A program made the position numbers and the translations under genes. Under the pieces are notes generated by a model. The model saw only the letters and a program-made list of their open reading frames with translations, was not told the DNA's origin and did no database searches. From Silene conica (taxonomy: Eukaryota; Streptophyta; Magnoliopsida; Caryophyllales; Caryophyllaceae), in the NCBI GenBank assembly GCA_029255685.2, contig CM055315.2:45055705-45119704 (forward strand): 64,000 bases of DNA, given 5' to 3'. Numbering within the stretch: position 1 is the first letter of the stretch; the number at the start of each line of letters is the position of its first letter. Shown piece by piece: positions 44,756-55,456 of this stretch.

Positions 44756-46354
44756 TTATGCGTGTCTATTTTATGATGTTTTTCATCTATTTTTACACGC
44801 ATTTGGTCGCTCATTTACTATGTTTTAACCCTTATTTCCCAACAATCGTGTACTTTCGTATTTTTATGCACTTTTGCAGATTTATGCGGAAAAGGGACGA
44901 TTTTACACCAAATTCATGTCCTCGAGTCTTTTGCATAATTAAGGAACGAAGGAAAGTCAACTGGAGTCTTTATTTAAGTACCAAGAGTCAAATCAAGAAG
45001 AAAACCGGAGAATTTCTATGCGGAAACGGTCGACCGACCTACTATATGGGTCGGCCGACCTTGTCTGAAGTTTAAGAGTCCAAAATCTTAAAGAAAGCCC
45101 AGAATTTGCTTAAAGCCCGTAAAAGAGGTCGACCGACCCACCAAACTGGTCGACCGACCTCAGTGAAGCCCAGGAACGTTTTCGGAAAGCAATTAGAAGT
45201 AGGAGTCTTTAGGAAACTCTGAATTTTATGCCCTATATAAGCTAATCTTGTAATTAGGGTTAAAAAAGGAGAAGTTTACTATCAAGTTTACTATTAGGCC
45301 ATAATCCAGTTCTTTCTATCATCTAGTTCTTAATTCTAGTTTTCAACTTTAGTTTGTAATCTTTCAATAATTCTCAAGCATTCAATAAAGTTTGTTCCTT
45401 TCCGCCTTAATTCCGATTCTGGTAATTACTCTTTTAATCTAGTTTTGTTATTGTTCTTATTATTATTGCATTCGACTAAGATAGAATTCCCAAGCTTTAT
45501 TGAATCTTGCATGCTTAGATTATTATTTACTATGTTTTCCATGTTTATTCCCGTTTTCATAATTGTTTTAATAACCATGAGTAGCTAATTTCCATATGTT
45601 AGGATGTAGGGGATGAATATGCGTAAGTAGTATAGATTCCGAGACCGACTTGTAGCAGAGCCGTGGTTGGCCGACTCAAATAATGGGTCGGTCGACCAAG
45701 GCGGTGGTCGGTCGACCAAGGCGGTGGTCGGCCGACTGGAATAGCTTGTCGGTCGACCCACTCGCGCATGAATCCTGTTTCGTCTTTCCTTGTTGACTAT
45801 AATATCCTATAATGAGACTGAAAGGAGACTTGTAGGACGTTAGTAATGACTTACCCAAGATTGAGAGATACGAGAAGGGCATTGGTTTACACGTTAAGAC
45901 GGCTAGGTTACTTAAGACTGAAAGGTATGTGACCTAGGATTTAGGAATCACCCTTATTGTTGACACCCAATAACTGTGAGACCTAGGAACTAATAGCATA
46001 GGCCGAAAGGAGCTATTAGGTACCATAGACCGAAAGGATATGTTACACCCCTTACGCGACTGCAATACATGTTGACCTTAGGATTTATATTACCTTAGCT
46101 TTTTATTACCCAAACATCCTAGCATCCCTTTTTATATATTTTAAATCTCATCTTTATTTCTTGTTTTACTTTAAATCTTTGCTTAGACTTAGTAATCAAC
46201 CAATCCAAAACCCCCAAATTTGTTACCTTTAAACATTAACAATCAAGCAGTAAACACTCCCCACCTCTTTGTGGTTCGACCCTGACTTTCACTATCTATA
46301 GTTTAAGTTTAGGAATTATAAATTTATCTTTGTTACCCTCAACGACAGGCATCA
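44756..46354 (+). repeat. Element F 3' LTR
   Basis: 1599 bp. It begins TTATGCGTG, where the 5' LTR has TGATGCGTG, and ends GGCATCA. It is 20 bp longer than the 5' LTR because one GGTCGGTCGACC-containing unit near 45686-45726 is duplicated (motifs at 45665, 45686, 45706, 45726, 45747). Confidence 0.92.
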
Positions 46355-46359
46355 TTGAT

Positions 46360-48897
46360 CATCATTAAGCTTAGCACTTACTATAACAGGGAACTGTTCA
46401 GTACTATCGAGAAAAGCATACTTAAGATGAGAGGGAAGAGCCTTACGTTCTGGAACCTTTACCTCAACTGAACACAAAGGATGTACCAAGTTCTCTACCT
46501 GTTGCAGTTTGGCATCTATCAATTCTACCTCATCTGACAACTCCATATCATCGGTAGCAACTCCAAACAACTCCTCCATAGAATCCTGGGCCTCGTGATC
46601 TGAATAATCTCTGCACTCATCTAACAACATCAGAGACTCTAACGGATCCCTAATAAGAAGACTCATCAATAATATCTACAAAGTCCCTAATAATAAGAAT
46701 CCGACCAAACCTCATAAGAAGACTCATCAATAATATCTACAGAATAGCAAGTGTCCTCAATCACCGGTCTAAACAAAGTCTCAGGTAGATTAAACGTAAT
46801 CATGTCATCCCCTACCTCTAGAGTCAAACGCCCAAGTTTGACATCTATAATGGCTCCAACTGTGCATAGAAATGGTTTACCCAAAATAATCTGGGTGTGG
46901 GTATCCTCGGCAATATCCAAACCAATAAAGTCCACTGGAATAAAGAACTTGCCCACCTTGACGGGCACGTCCTCTAAGATACCTAAAGGCCGTCTAACAG
47001 ATCTGTCAGCCATCTATAGGGTGATATTGGTCGTTTTTAGGCGACCCAAATTACGCTTAGAAAAGATAGAATAGGGTATGACACTAACACTAGCTCCAAG
47101 GTCACACAGCGCCCTATCTATCGTCACATCTCCTATGACACAAGAAATCGAGAAACTACCCCGGTCTTTCAATTTGGGAGGGGACTTACTCAAAATTAGG
47201 CTACTTGACTCTTCCATAAAAGCGACTGTAGCAAATTCTCCAAACTCCTTCTTACGCGTAATAATATCTTTCATAAATTTCGCGTAAGATGGAACTTGGG
47301 TAATTAACTCAACAAGGGGAATGGTTACCTGAATGTTACGTACCATGTCCACAAATTTGTTGAATTGTCTCTCCGTCTTCGTATCTTACAATTGACCTGG
47401 GTAGGGAACCTTAACCATCGGAAGTGGGTCCCCAACTTTCCCTTTACTTTTGTCATTTCTCGACACCCCCACATCAGGGGAGGGTACCCCATCACTTACA
47501 TTATCAGAATTGCCGATTGTACGCTGATTTTCTCTCTATCGAGGCTCAGAAGTGCTCGATCGAGAGCTTTCCTTAGTAATTCCTCTTGATCGAGGCTCAG
47601 AATTGATCGATCGAGGGCTCGCAAGTTCCAGATTGCTCGATCGAGGAGTGTTGTCACTCGATCGAGGGCTTGTATCACCGAAATTGGTCGATTGAGAAGG
47701 TTGTTCACTCGATCGACCTGTTTCCAGCTGATCATCACCAGTTGTTGGTACAACATCTTCTACCTAGGTATTTGTGCTCTCTGGAGTGTTTTCTGGTCCG
47801 TCATAAGTGCGACCACTCCTCAAATTAATTGCAAGTACCAGGTCTTTCTCGGGAAACAATGTTTCACATTTTTCCAACAATGCGCGGAGGGCTTCTGCGC
47901 TAGATTTCTGCTCAATCCTTTGTTCGTGGATAGTAGTTTTAAGATCGTCGTACTCATCTTGGGTAATGAGTACTTGGCCATTATCAAGCGGTGCTTGGCT
48001 CTTTGTAGCGGTGAAATCAGCATAAAGCTCGGAGAATGAACCTCCTTGCTTAAACCTTCGAGAAGCAAAAACTCTCTCGGGTTCAGCCGTACATAAGACG
48101 GGGTAATGTCCCTCTTCACCACATCTACCACACACTACTTCCACGGCAAAAACTTGGCTTATCTCAGCGTTGTTTACCAACTTAGCTACATGAACTTTGT
48201 CAACAACAACATCGACAGTAGTTCGCCGCTCATTTCTAGGATTCCCATAATTAGCTGTGTAGGTGGCCATATTTTCAATTATTTGCCACCCCTTATCATC
48301 AGCTACATTAACCTAAAACCTCCCTAGTGCAGCAGCATCAAGAATAGCCCTATGCTCATAAAGTAGCCCGTTGTAGAACTGAGTGCATAAATACCATCGC
48401 TCAAATCCATGATAATGGACTGAGCAAACCAACTTTTTAAATCTGGCCCATGCTTCACTTAGATTTTCGGCAGTGGCTTGAGTTAAATTGGTAATTTGTT
48501 CTCTCAGCGCAGCAGTTCGCTGAGGAGGAAAACACCGTCTATAAAACGCCAATGCCAAAGTACTCCAATCTACAATCTCGGCAGCTGACCTATCAAGATT
48601 TTTCCACCAGTCTTTGGCATCATCAATTAAGGAAAAAGGAAATAAAAACTCCTTTACCTTGTCTTGAGTTACTCCAGCAACTAATGGAATAGTTGAGCAA
48701 TAGTCAGTAAAAAGTTCAACATGCTTAGCTGGGTCTTCATTTACCATACCCTTAAACAGATTCCGCTCTACCAGCTGTAGAAAGGACGGATGAATACCAA
48801 ATGTACCCCCATTAGCTGTAGGTAAGAGAAGTCCCTTAGGCAAATCATTTGCGCTAGGCTCAGAATGACTTGCGATATTAGGCATACCTGCAAGCAC
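46360..48897 (-). pseudogene. gag: Element E gag-protease, decayed
   Basis: Minus-strand Athila-type gag from Met 48897: gag domain to about 48350, zinc knuckle CGRCGEEGHYPVLC (about 48110), repeat-coded linker (47534-47717), protease DLGAS (about 47090) and the ILGKPFLCTVGA block (about 46850), then the linker to RT with DPLESLMLLDEC (46352-46669). Gag and protease keep one frame but are stopped by TAG at 48313-48315, 47764-47766 and 47014-47016. At least two of these (48313, 47014) replace a Gln codon seen in relatives. A ~28-bp sequence at 46653-46680 is repeated at 46714-46741 and breaks the frame. It is cut at 46359 by F's insertion and resumes at 36881. Confidence 0.85.
47534..47717 (-). 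repeat. CTCGATCGAG pairs in E gag linker
   Basis: Motif starts at 47534/47555, 47585/47606, 47636/47657 and 47687/47708: within-pair distance 21 bp and pair-to-pair distance 51 bp, four times. In frame these give RSS-type heptads. Some copies are mutated (for example CTCTATCGAG, which creates a TAG). Confidence 0.9.
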
Positions 48898-48988
48898 TAA
48901 ACACTAGAACAAAAAATAAGAACTGCCTCAAGGATTAAATTCCCTGAGACAAAAGACAAACAAAGAAAAACTATAAAATTTCACCGTC

Positions 48989-49006
48989 TCCCCGGCAACG
49001 GCGCCA
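48989..49006 (-). other. Element E primer binding site (tRNA-Asp type)
   Basis: Plus strand tccccggcaacggcgcca, perfect match to the plant tRNA-Asp 3' end, 5 bp from the LTR. Confidence 0.9.
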
Positions 49007-49011
49007 AAATT

Positions 49012-50067
49012 TGACACGGCTGTCGCAACCCTGTCAAAGATAAAACCTAACAGGTCTCAACTAAATGTAGTAGAGGTAGTCGGGTATCGTATCCACAGAG
49101 AGATGGGAATTCTATACAACCTAACAGGTCTCAAATAAATGTAGTAGAGGTAGTAAGGTATCGCTGCAGAACTACCCCTTTTCCAATCTTCCAATCTAGG
49201 TCAAGAGGGTTTCTAAACAGTCAATTGAGTGCGTCGACTCAAACAATTAACAACTATTATATGCGGCAGATACATACAGACCAAATTACGGGTATCTCAA
49301 TCTAATGGTTCATCCTACGCCATGGCTACCCTAAATCCTAGCGGAGGGATTAGCTACGCATAATCAATAACATCATAGTAAGAGAAAGAATTGAAGTAAA
49401 ATAATGATACCGAATCCGAGTAGGGAAAAAGAAAAATGAACAATAAATCCGATCCGAAAATGGTAGAGAAAAGCTGCAATCCTATTCTAAAACTAGGTAT
49501 AAGAGGTGGTAAGTAGTTCATCCTTCTACTGTTCTCTTGGACTTGTTTAAGTAGGGAAAAAAAATTCACAACCAAAGTTGGCGGTTCTGTGCAATTCGAA
49601 GCCCATCAGTCAAAATTTTCTCGATCGAGCTCCACAGCTGCTCGATCAAGATGTTTCTTCTAGGTTTCCCACTCGATCAAGAATGTAGTGTTCTCGATCG
49701 AGATCTTTAGGCTGACATCTACTCGATCGAGCACAGGACATCTCGATCGAGGACTTCTTCATGCATGAGCCAATCGATCGAGCCAAAAGACTCTCGATCG
49801 AATGGCTTTGGCCTCTTCGAATGTTCTCCCATCCTTAAGGGTTCCTTTCACGCATCTCGAGGCAGTAAGTTTCCGCTACGACTCTCTTATGTGAGGTTCG
49901 AGGACCATAAAAAGGCTGATTTGTATTCGCTCCGGTTCGTACCTGCAAATAATGCAAAACAAACCAAAGTAGACTATTTTGGGGGTACTTGTAGTAAAAT
50001 ACTACGGAATAAGCATAAAAATGTGTGCTGAAAAGGACCAAAAGGTCTATAAGAAATGCACACATCA
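49012..50067 (-). repeat. Element E 5' LTR
   Basis: TGACACGGCTG..ACACATCA, same family as the D1 LTR. It is 1056 bp, lacking about 250 bp present in D1 (near 25250-25490), with a partial repeat of the sequence gtagtagaggtag at the join (about 49110-49160). CTCGATCGAG-type pairs at 49620/49641, 49672/49693, 49722/49742 and 49773/49793. The matching 3' LTR of E is not in the window. Confidence 0.88.
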
Positions 50068-50397
50068 CCACCCTTAGACTTCCTTAGACCACCGTGTAAA
50101 CCTCCCCTCCTACTCTTTGTTGCGGCGGCAACAAGTTTGTGTGTGAGTGTCAGGTGTTGAATAGGTTAGGGGTAGGGTTTAGATGGTGATTATATAGGGT
50201 GGCAGAGTAAGCTTTGTGAGAGTTTGTGTTGGTTTGTGTATTGTTAACGAGATGGGTTGTAGATGTTTGCACGCAAACTGAGGCCGAAAGCCATTATCTA
50301 AACGTGGTTTACTACTAAATACGCATACTCGACCCCTCACTACCAACATATAAAGTATAAAAACACTTATTCGATAAATTAATTATCGAATATAAAC
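50068..50397. other. Unassigned sequence between E and the LINE fragment
   Basis: About 330 bp with no ORF, repeat or motif that I recognise. It flanks E's 5' LTR and is presumably part of the insertion target. Confidence 0.5.
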
Positions 50398-51124
50398 GTT
50401 TAAATAACATAAGAGGCGTGAATAGGGTTGAGAAACAGCTGGAAATAAATAAGTTTCTCTCCCTAAATAAAGTAGGTTTATATGGGCTGATGGAAACAAA
50501 AATAAAAGCCAAGAATCAGAATAAAGTTTTTAGTAATAGCTTCAAACACTGGTCTATCGCTACAAATAACCATACACATCCTGGTGGCCGTGTGTGGGTG
50601 TTGTGGGATCCTAATCAGTGTGATATTCAGTTTCACTTTTATACGACACAACTCATACACTGTTCTGTTTATGACAAAATAGCTAAGAATGGTTCTCATA
50701 TCACCTTTGTTTACGCTTTCAATCACATTGCTGAGAGGGAAGCCCTCTGTAAAGACATGGAGGATATTAATCAGAGTACTCATGGCCCTTGGGTGGTGGT
50801 AGGAGATTTTAATTGTGTTTTGGGTCCTGAGGAACGGCTAGGAGGTGGTTTTACGCTGGCAGAAGCCATCCCCTTCCAACAATGCATAGATAGATGTGGT
50901 CTGGTTGACAGTGCAGCTGATGGTGCAAGATTCACATGGAATAATAAGCAACTCCCCAGAAGAGAGAGTGTATAGCAGATTGGATAGAGTTTTGGTGAAT
51001 CAGGAATGGGTCAATCAGTTTCCTGCTGTTAGGGCTAATTTCCTACCAGAAGGTTTGTTTGACCATTGCCCATGTATCATATCAGAACAGAAAAACACAG
51101 CTCGGAGAAAAAGAAGTTTCAAGT
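50398..51124 (+). pseudogene. LINE endonuclease domain fragment
   Basis: Plus-strand remnant of an L1-type LINE ORF2 endonuclease (APE-like, exonuclease-endonuclease-phosphatase fold). Recognisable blocks: an NIRGVN start near 50401, GLMETK (about 50485), VVVGDFNCVL (about 50795-50825), FTWNNKQ (about 50930) and SRLDRVLVN (about 50975-51000). The frame shifts near 50955. The first residues of the domain are missing or altered. The C-terminus and the whole RT are absent, because LTR-like element G begins at 51125 in the position where the domain normally continues. A single endonuclease fragment like this cannot be mobile. Confidence 0.82.
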
Positions 51125-52406
51125 TGTAACACCCCCATTTATTTAGAGGCCTGAACTAGGACCCTCCAAATAACCAAGGGTGTTACCATCTCGGAAACCC
51201 GAGGTAGTAGATAACAAAGGAAGAATTACAGCTGCAGTACTTTATTTAATACTTTAACGTTGCATAAAGTCTCAAAACATTACAACTGTAGAAACTAAAC
51301 CAAAGTTTAATACTGGTGAAACTAAATGACTGAGCTAACACTAGACAGGTCCGTTCCAAGTCCTCTCCTCCCTTCCGCATCCATAAGTCTAAACCTGTCA
51401 TTCTGCTCCCCAATAAATTGGATCAACACAGACACAACAAAACAAACAACAACAGGGTCAACACGAGGTTGAGTAGGTAATATGATTAAACATGAAAAAT
51501 CACAACATACAATTCCTCCATCTCCTCCGAATCAACTCCTCCACATCACACCTCCCATGGCCATATCACAAGTCCCTTATCACAAGACCCATAACACAAG
51601 ACCCGTTTCACAACCTCCGTCCTCCACAACAATCAATAATATTAATCAATCATAAAATATTCACAGCTTAATATAACATTCATATGATAGATATTCTCAT
51701 GTCAATTCACAACCGTCAATATAAATATTCCCCTACCTTGAAACTGCGGAAGATAAAAGCAAGTGCGCGACCGCTACTAAAAGTGCTCCACGCGGAAACC
51801 ACCACCTAAACATAAATTATATAAATAATTAAAACCCTTCTAACTCTTTTATAAAACTTACACCTACCATAAAGACAACTTTCTAAAAGTGGAAAGTTTC
51901 CTAAAGTGGAAACTTTCCTATTAAGGAAAGTCTCTACTAAAAAAAAACCCGACTCCATCACTACACTAATACGAATAATTATTATACTAACTCCAATAAT
52001 AAAATTCATAACGTTTATTACTAATACCCATATTAAATAATAAGTATTACTAATACAAATACTAATAAGAATAAATATTAATAATAAAACTAATAAAATA
52101 ATTAAAACCATTCAAGATAAAACACCCCCGTTTTCCGACTCACACGCCCGACTCCACAGCCCTATAACCACCGCGAACCCCCACTTCCGACTACCAGCAG
52201 CACCCACTTAGTTCCCACGACCATCTGCTACCTTTCGAACCACCAACACATCTTCGCCGGCCGCCGACAAGGCGGAGCAGACCCTTACCCAGGACTGGTT
52301 TCTCCCTTTCACGACTCAACCACTCCACATTCATTCCCCTATCGACACTGACACTAGCGCTACCACCGTCCAGAACCGCCTTCCACACCTTCACCGACAC
52401 CAGAGT
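51125..52406. mobile_element. Element G: LTR-like segment interrupted by H
   Basis: Begins TGTAACACCCCC exactly where the LINE fragment stops, as expected for a Tekay-like LTR end (compare the A and B LTR ends). The first 62 bp form an inverted repeat (GTAACACCC at 51126-51134 with GGGTGTTAC at 51178-51186, TTATTT with AAATAA inside). The rest is AT-rich with a C-rich end (52120-52400). No coding recognised. It is cut at 52406 by H; the rest would lie beyond the window. Orientation is undetermined. Confidence 0.5.
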
Positions 52407-53711
52407 TGACACCCGTCGTTGAGGGGTGCCAAAGATAAGATTTATAAAACCTCAGCTTAAACTCAGATAGGATAAGTCAAGGGTCGAACCACAGAGAGAC
52501 AGGGTAAATTATGTTTGTAAATTTAAAGTCTATTGCAAGTAACCAAAAAGGGGGGTTTGAATTGGGATTTTAACTAACAACTAAAATAGCGAACTAACAA
52601 GAAAATTAAGATAAGATAAAAGGGAGATTAGGAACTTTGGTTCCCCATGGTCGAAACAAGTCAATGAAGGGTAAGAATAATCAAAAAACACAATCCCAAG
52701 GAACAAAGAATAAACCTTTAGGTCAATATTCTACCCAATCCTTACGGTCTTAGGGTTCCTACAAAAGCACTAAACTTTCGTTCAAAGGCAATCCCAAAGT
52801 TGTTGTCAAACTAATCCTAATAATCTTTCAATCCCAAGGATTAGTTCACCAACAACAATGGGGGATTGGTAATTTAATTATCAAACCTATCAAAATCAAG
52901 TCTTTACATGGTTCCCCTAATTCCTAATCACAAGAATTAGCTATGCATACTTTTAATTATGGAAATAACAATTATCAAGAAACTTAAAGAGATGAACATA
53001 ATTAAAGAAGTTAATAAAAGAGAAAACATAAAACAAGAAAGTAACAACAAGATGAATAACAAGATTTAATTAAAGGAAAGGTTAATTAAAACAAACTTAC
53101 AACTTGAAAGGAAATCTCAAGAACAAAGATGAAAGCTTTGTGATAATATTCTCACAATGGAGTTTCCAAACATAAAGTACTTGAAAGAAAATTACTTAGA
53201 TACAAACTTGCTGAAAAACTGCTTGCCCTAATAGAAGAGTTTTGATCTCCTTAAATAAGAAATATTACAAGATTAGGAAAGCAGAAAAGAAAACGGAAGT
53301 CTCGAAAACAGCGTCTGGTCGGTCGACCTCTTTCTTCGGTCGGTCGACCGGTTCAGCTGAGACGGATTTATTTTCTTCGTATTTGGGCTTCCGTTGAAAG
53401 TTGGGCTTGATTACTTTTTCGACATCGGTCGGTCGACCAGATATCTCGGTCGGTCGACCGCTTCTCTATTCCTCAGGTTTTATCTGGCCCGATGATTGTA
53501 TTTGAATGCTCCATCCGAATTTTATTGTTCCAAAAACAGCCTCCAAAAGGCAAATAAAGCTTGGTTTTGCTTACTTCCGCGTATTCCTGCATACAAAACA
53601 TAGAAACACCAAAGTAGACAATATGGGAGAAAAAGCAACTAAAAAGTCACGAAAGTGAATGAAAATACGTGCCAAAAGAGTAAATGAAATGCATAAAATA
53701 GGCACGTATCA
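52407..53711 (-). repeat. Element H 3' LTR
   Basis: 1305 bp, TGACACCCGTCG..GGCACGTATCA. Motif pairs at 53317/53338 and 53427/53448. A TATA-like TTATTTAA on the sense strand lies near 53251-53258. Confidence 0.9.
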
Positions 53712-55456
53712 AACTCCCCAAACCAAACCTTGCTTGTCCTCAAGCAAGCACTAAGACTCAAAAGAAAATAAAAACTCCTAATGGAACGGACTTCATACTC
53801 TTCATAACTAAACATAACACCATGCTTAATCAATTTAATGCATCCTTCAACTATAATCAAACATAATGTCAAGAGCAAAACGAGTTAAACATGTTGGAAA
53901 AGCATGCTAAAATTTCGACCTTGCAAGACTCATTCTAATTGGACTCTCGCGGTACGCTCGAGACACTCATGAAAGCAAAGGGTCAAGTACATATGTGAAA
54001 GATAAGAAGATAAATAAAAGTAAGGACTCTCACCTATCTACGACCCGTAAGAACATGCCTGCAATCTAACATGAATAAAATCTCTATAACCGTTCATATG
54101 CATTCCCACACTAAATAACCATGACACATGCCGAGGCAAATTTGGGATTGTGAGGCTAAAGGTAAGAAGGGGTTAAAATAAGTTATGGGAAGAGGGGTTA
54201 AGCCAAGCTATTATCCGTCTGTCCATACTATAAGATCACTTCTTATTGTTTTTTTTTTTTTTTTTTTCATACACGCCAATGCTCCACAATTCTTCCAACT
54301 TTTATTCCTTTCCTTTTTTTTTCTTTCTTTTCTTTTCTGATTTTTTTTTTTCTTTTTTTTTTTTTAGAATAACGAACCCACCCAATGGTCCTGGTCGACC
54401 GACCAGGGGAACTGGTCGACCGACCAGCCTTGAAGACAGGCTGTTCTGTTTTTTTTTTCATTTTTCCGTATCTTTTTTTTTCAATTTCTCAAAATCAAAA
54501 TTCACCGATGAAACGTAAACCAAAGGATAGCAAGAAAAACAGTCCCATTACTAAATTACTAGCTCGGCTAGGGTAAGCAATTTTTAGAATGTAGCTAATG
54601 GGTAAAAGAGTTCAATTTGGCTATGTGAGGATAATGGGAATAATGAGAAAGGGGAACCTCTACCACATGTGTCAACAAACCACAAAACCGAATGCATACA
54701 GGTATTAAGAAGACAAAATTCATGTTTATGCATATTGATGTAACATGCCTCAAGAGGAGAAACTACTCACAACCTACATGAAATCGGTCATGGATGTCAC
54801 CGATTTATTAAGCTCTAATCCTTAGAATATGTAGTAGTTTGCCAAAAAGGGAGTCAAGTCTAATAATTTAGCATGAAATCAACAAAAACTTGTAGATAAT
54901 GCAAAAGACTAGCTTGAAAATTTTTGAAAAAATGCAAGGCAAAGCGATAAATGTCATGTGAGGCATGAATTGTATTTATCCGTTCCGACTCGACCTAAAG
55001 ACTTAAGACAGAGAAGAACGCGCGACAGGAAAGGACACGCGACAAGAGAGGATGAAAACAAGAAAAACACCTAAAGGAATGAAAAACAAAAGACACAAAA
55101 ACAATTGCATACTCACAGAGGAGTATGCAAACACCCTCCCCAAACCAAAACGCACAATGCCCTCATTGTGCTTATCAGCATACAACCACAACAAAGGGAT
55201 GGGGGTAGGCAGAAAAGAAGCAAACAAAGAAAAGAAAAGGAAAAAAAACTAAAAACTACAAACAGAGTCTATGGAGGAAGAAGGGGAAAACTGGAAATCT
55301 AAAGGGGAAAATTGGAAATCTAAGGAGGAAAAACACTTACAAAGTAAATGTGGACCTCCCCAAACCGAACCAATCAATAGGGGCCTCCCCAAACCGAACC
55401 AATCAATAGGGGCCTCCCCAAACCGAACCCCAAAGAGGGTAAGGTTAAGCATGTTC
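53712..55456 (-). other. Element H PPT and 3' UTR
   Basis: No gene. The PPT lies at the LTR (sense GGTTTGGTTTGGGGAGTT, about 53712-53729). The conserved block GGACTCTCGCGGTACGCTCG is at 53941-53960, matching F and I. T-rich tracts at 54246-54370 and 54447-54490 flank a motif pair (54393/54414). PPT-like sequences recur near 55136 and in the 29-bp repeats at 55355-55441. Confidence 0.7.
55355..55441 (-). repeat. 29-bp tandem repeat, PPT-like
   Basis: Starts at 55355, 55384 and 55413 with unit cctccccaaaccgaacc plus aatcaatagggg; the third copy is incomplete. The sense strand carries GGTTTGGGGAGG, the same purine motif as H's own PPT. Confidence 0.88.

Larger units (their letters stand above)
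36882..46354 (+). mobile_element. Element F: Athila-like gag-PR element without pol
   Basis: 9.47 kb, plus strand, TSD ttgat (36877-36881 and 46355-46359), LTRs 36882-38460 and 44756-46354, tRNA-Asp type PBS. Internal coding is gag and protease only. Protease is followed by a Lys/Arg-rich tail and a stop at 42748, then 2 kb of UTR. No RT, RNase H, IN or third ORF. It is non-autonomous and inserted in E's pol between the Asp-Gln and Leu codons upstream of RT. LTRs differ by about 1% by eye plus one 20-bp expansion. Confidence 0.92.

Noticed and set aside
50398-51124. Host endonuclease/phosphatase gene
   Set aside because: The motif set (NIRG, METK, GDFN, SRLDR) and its truncated, frameshifted state fit a LINE ORF2 remnant.
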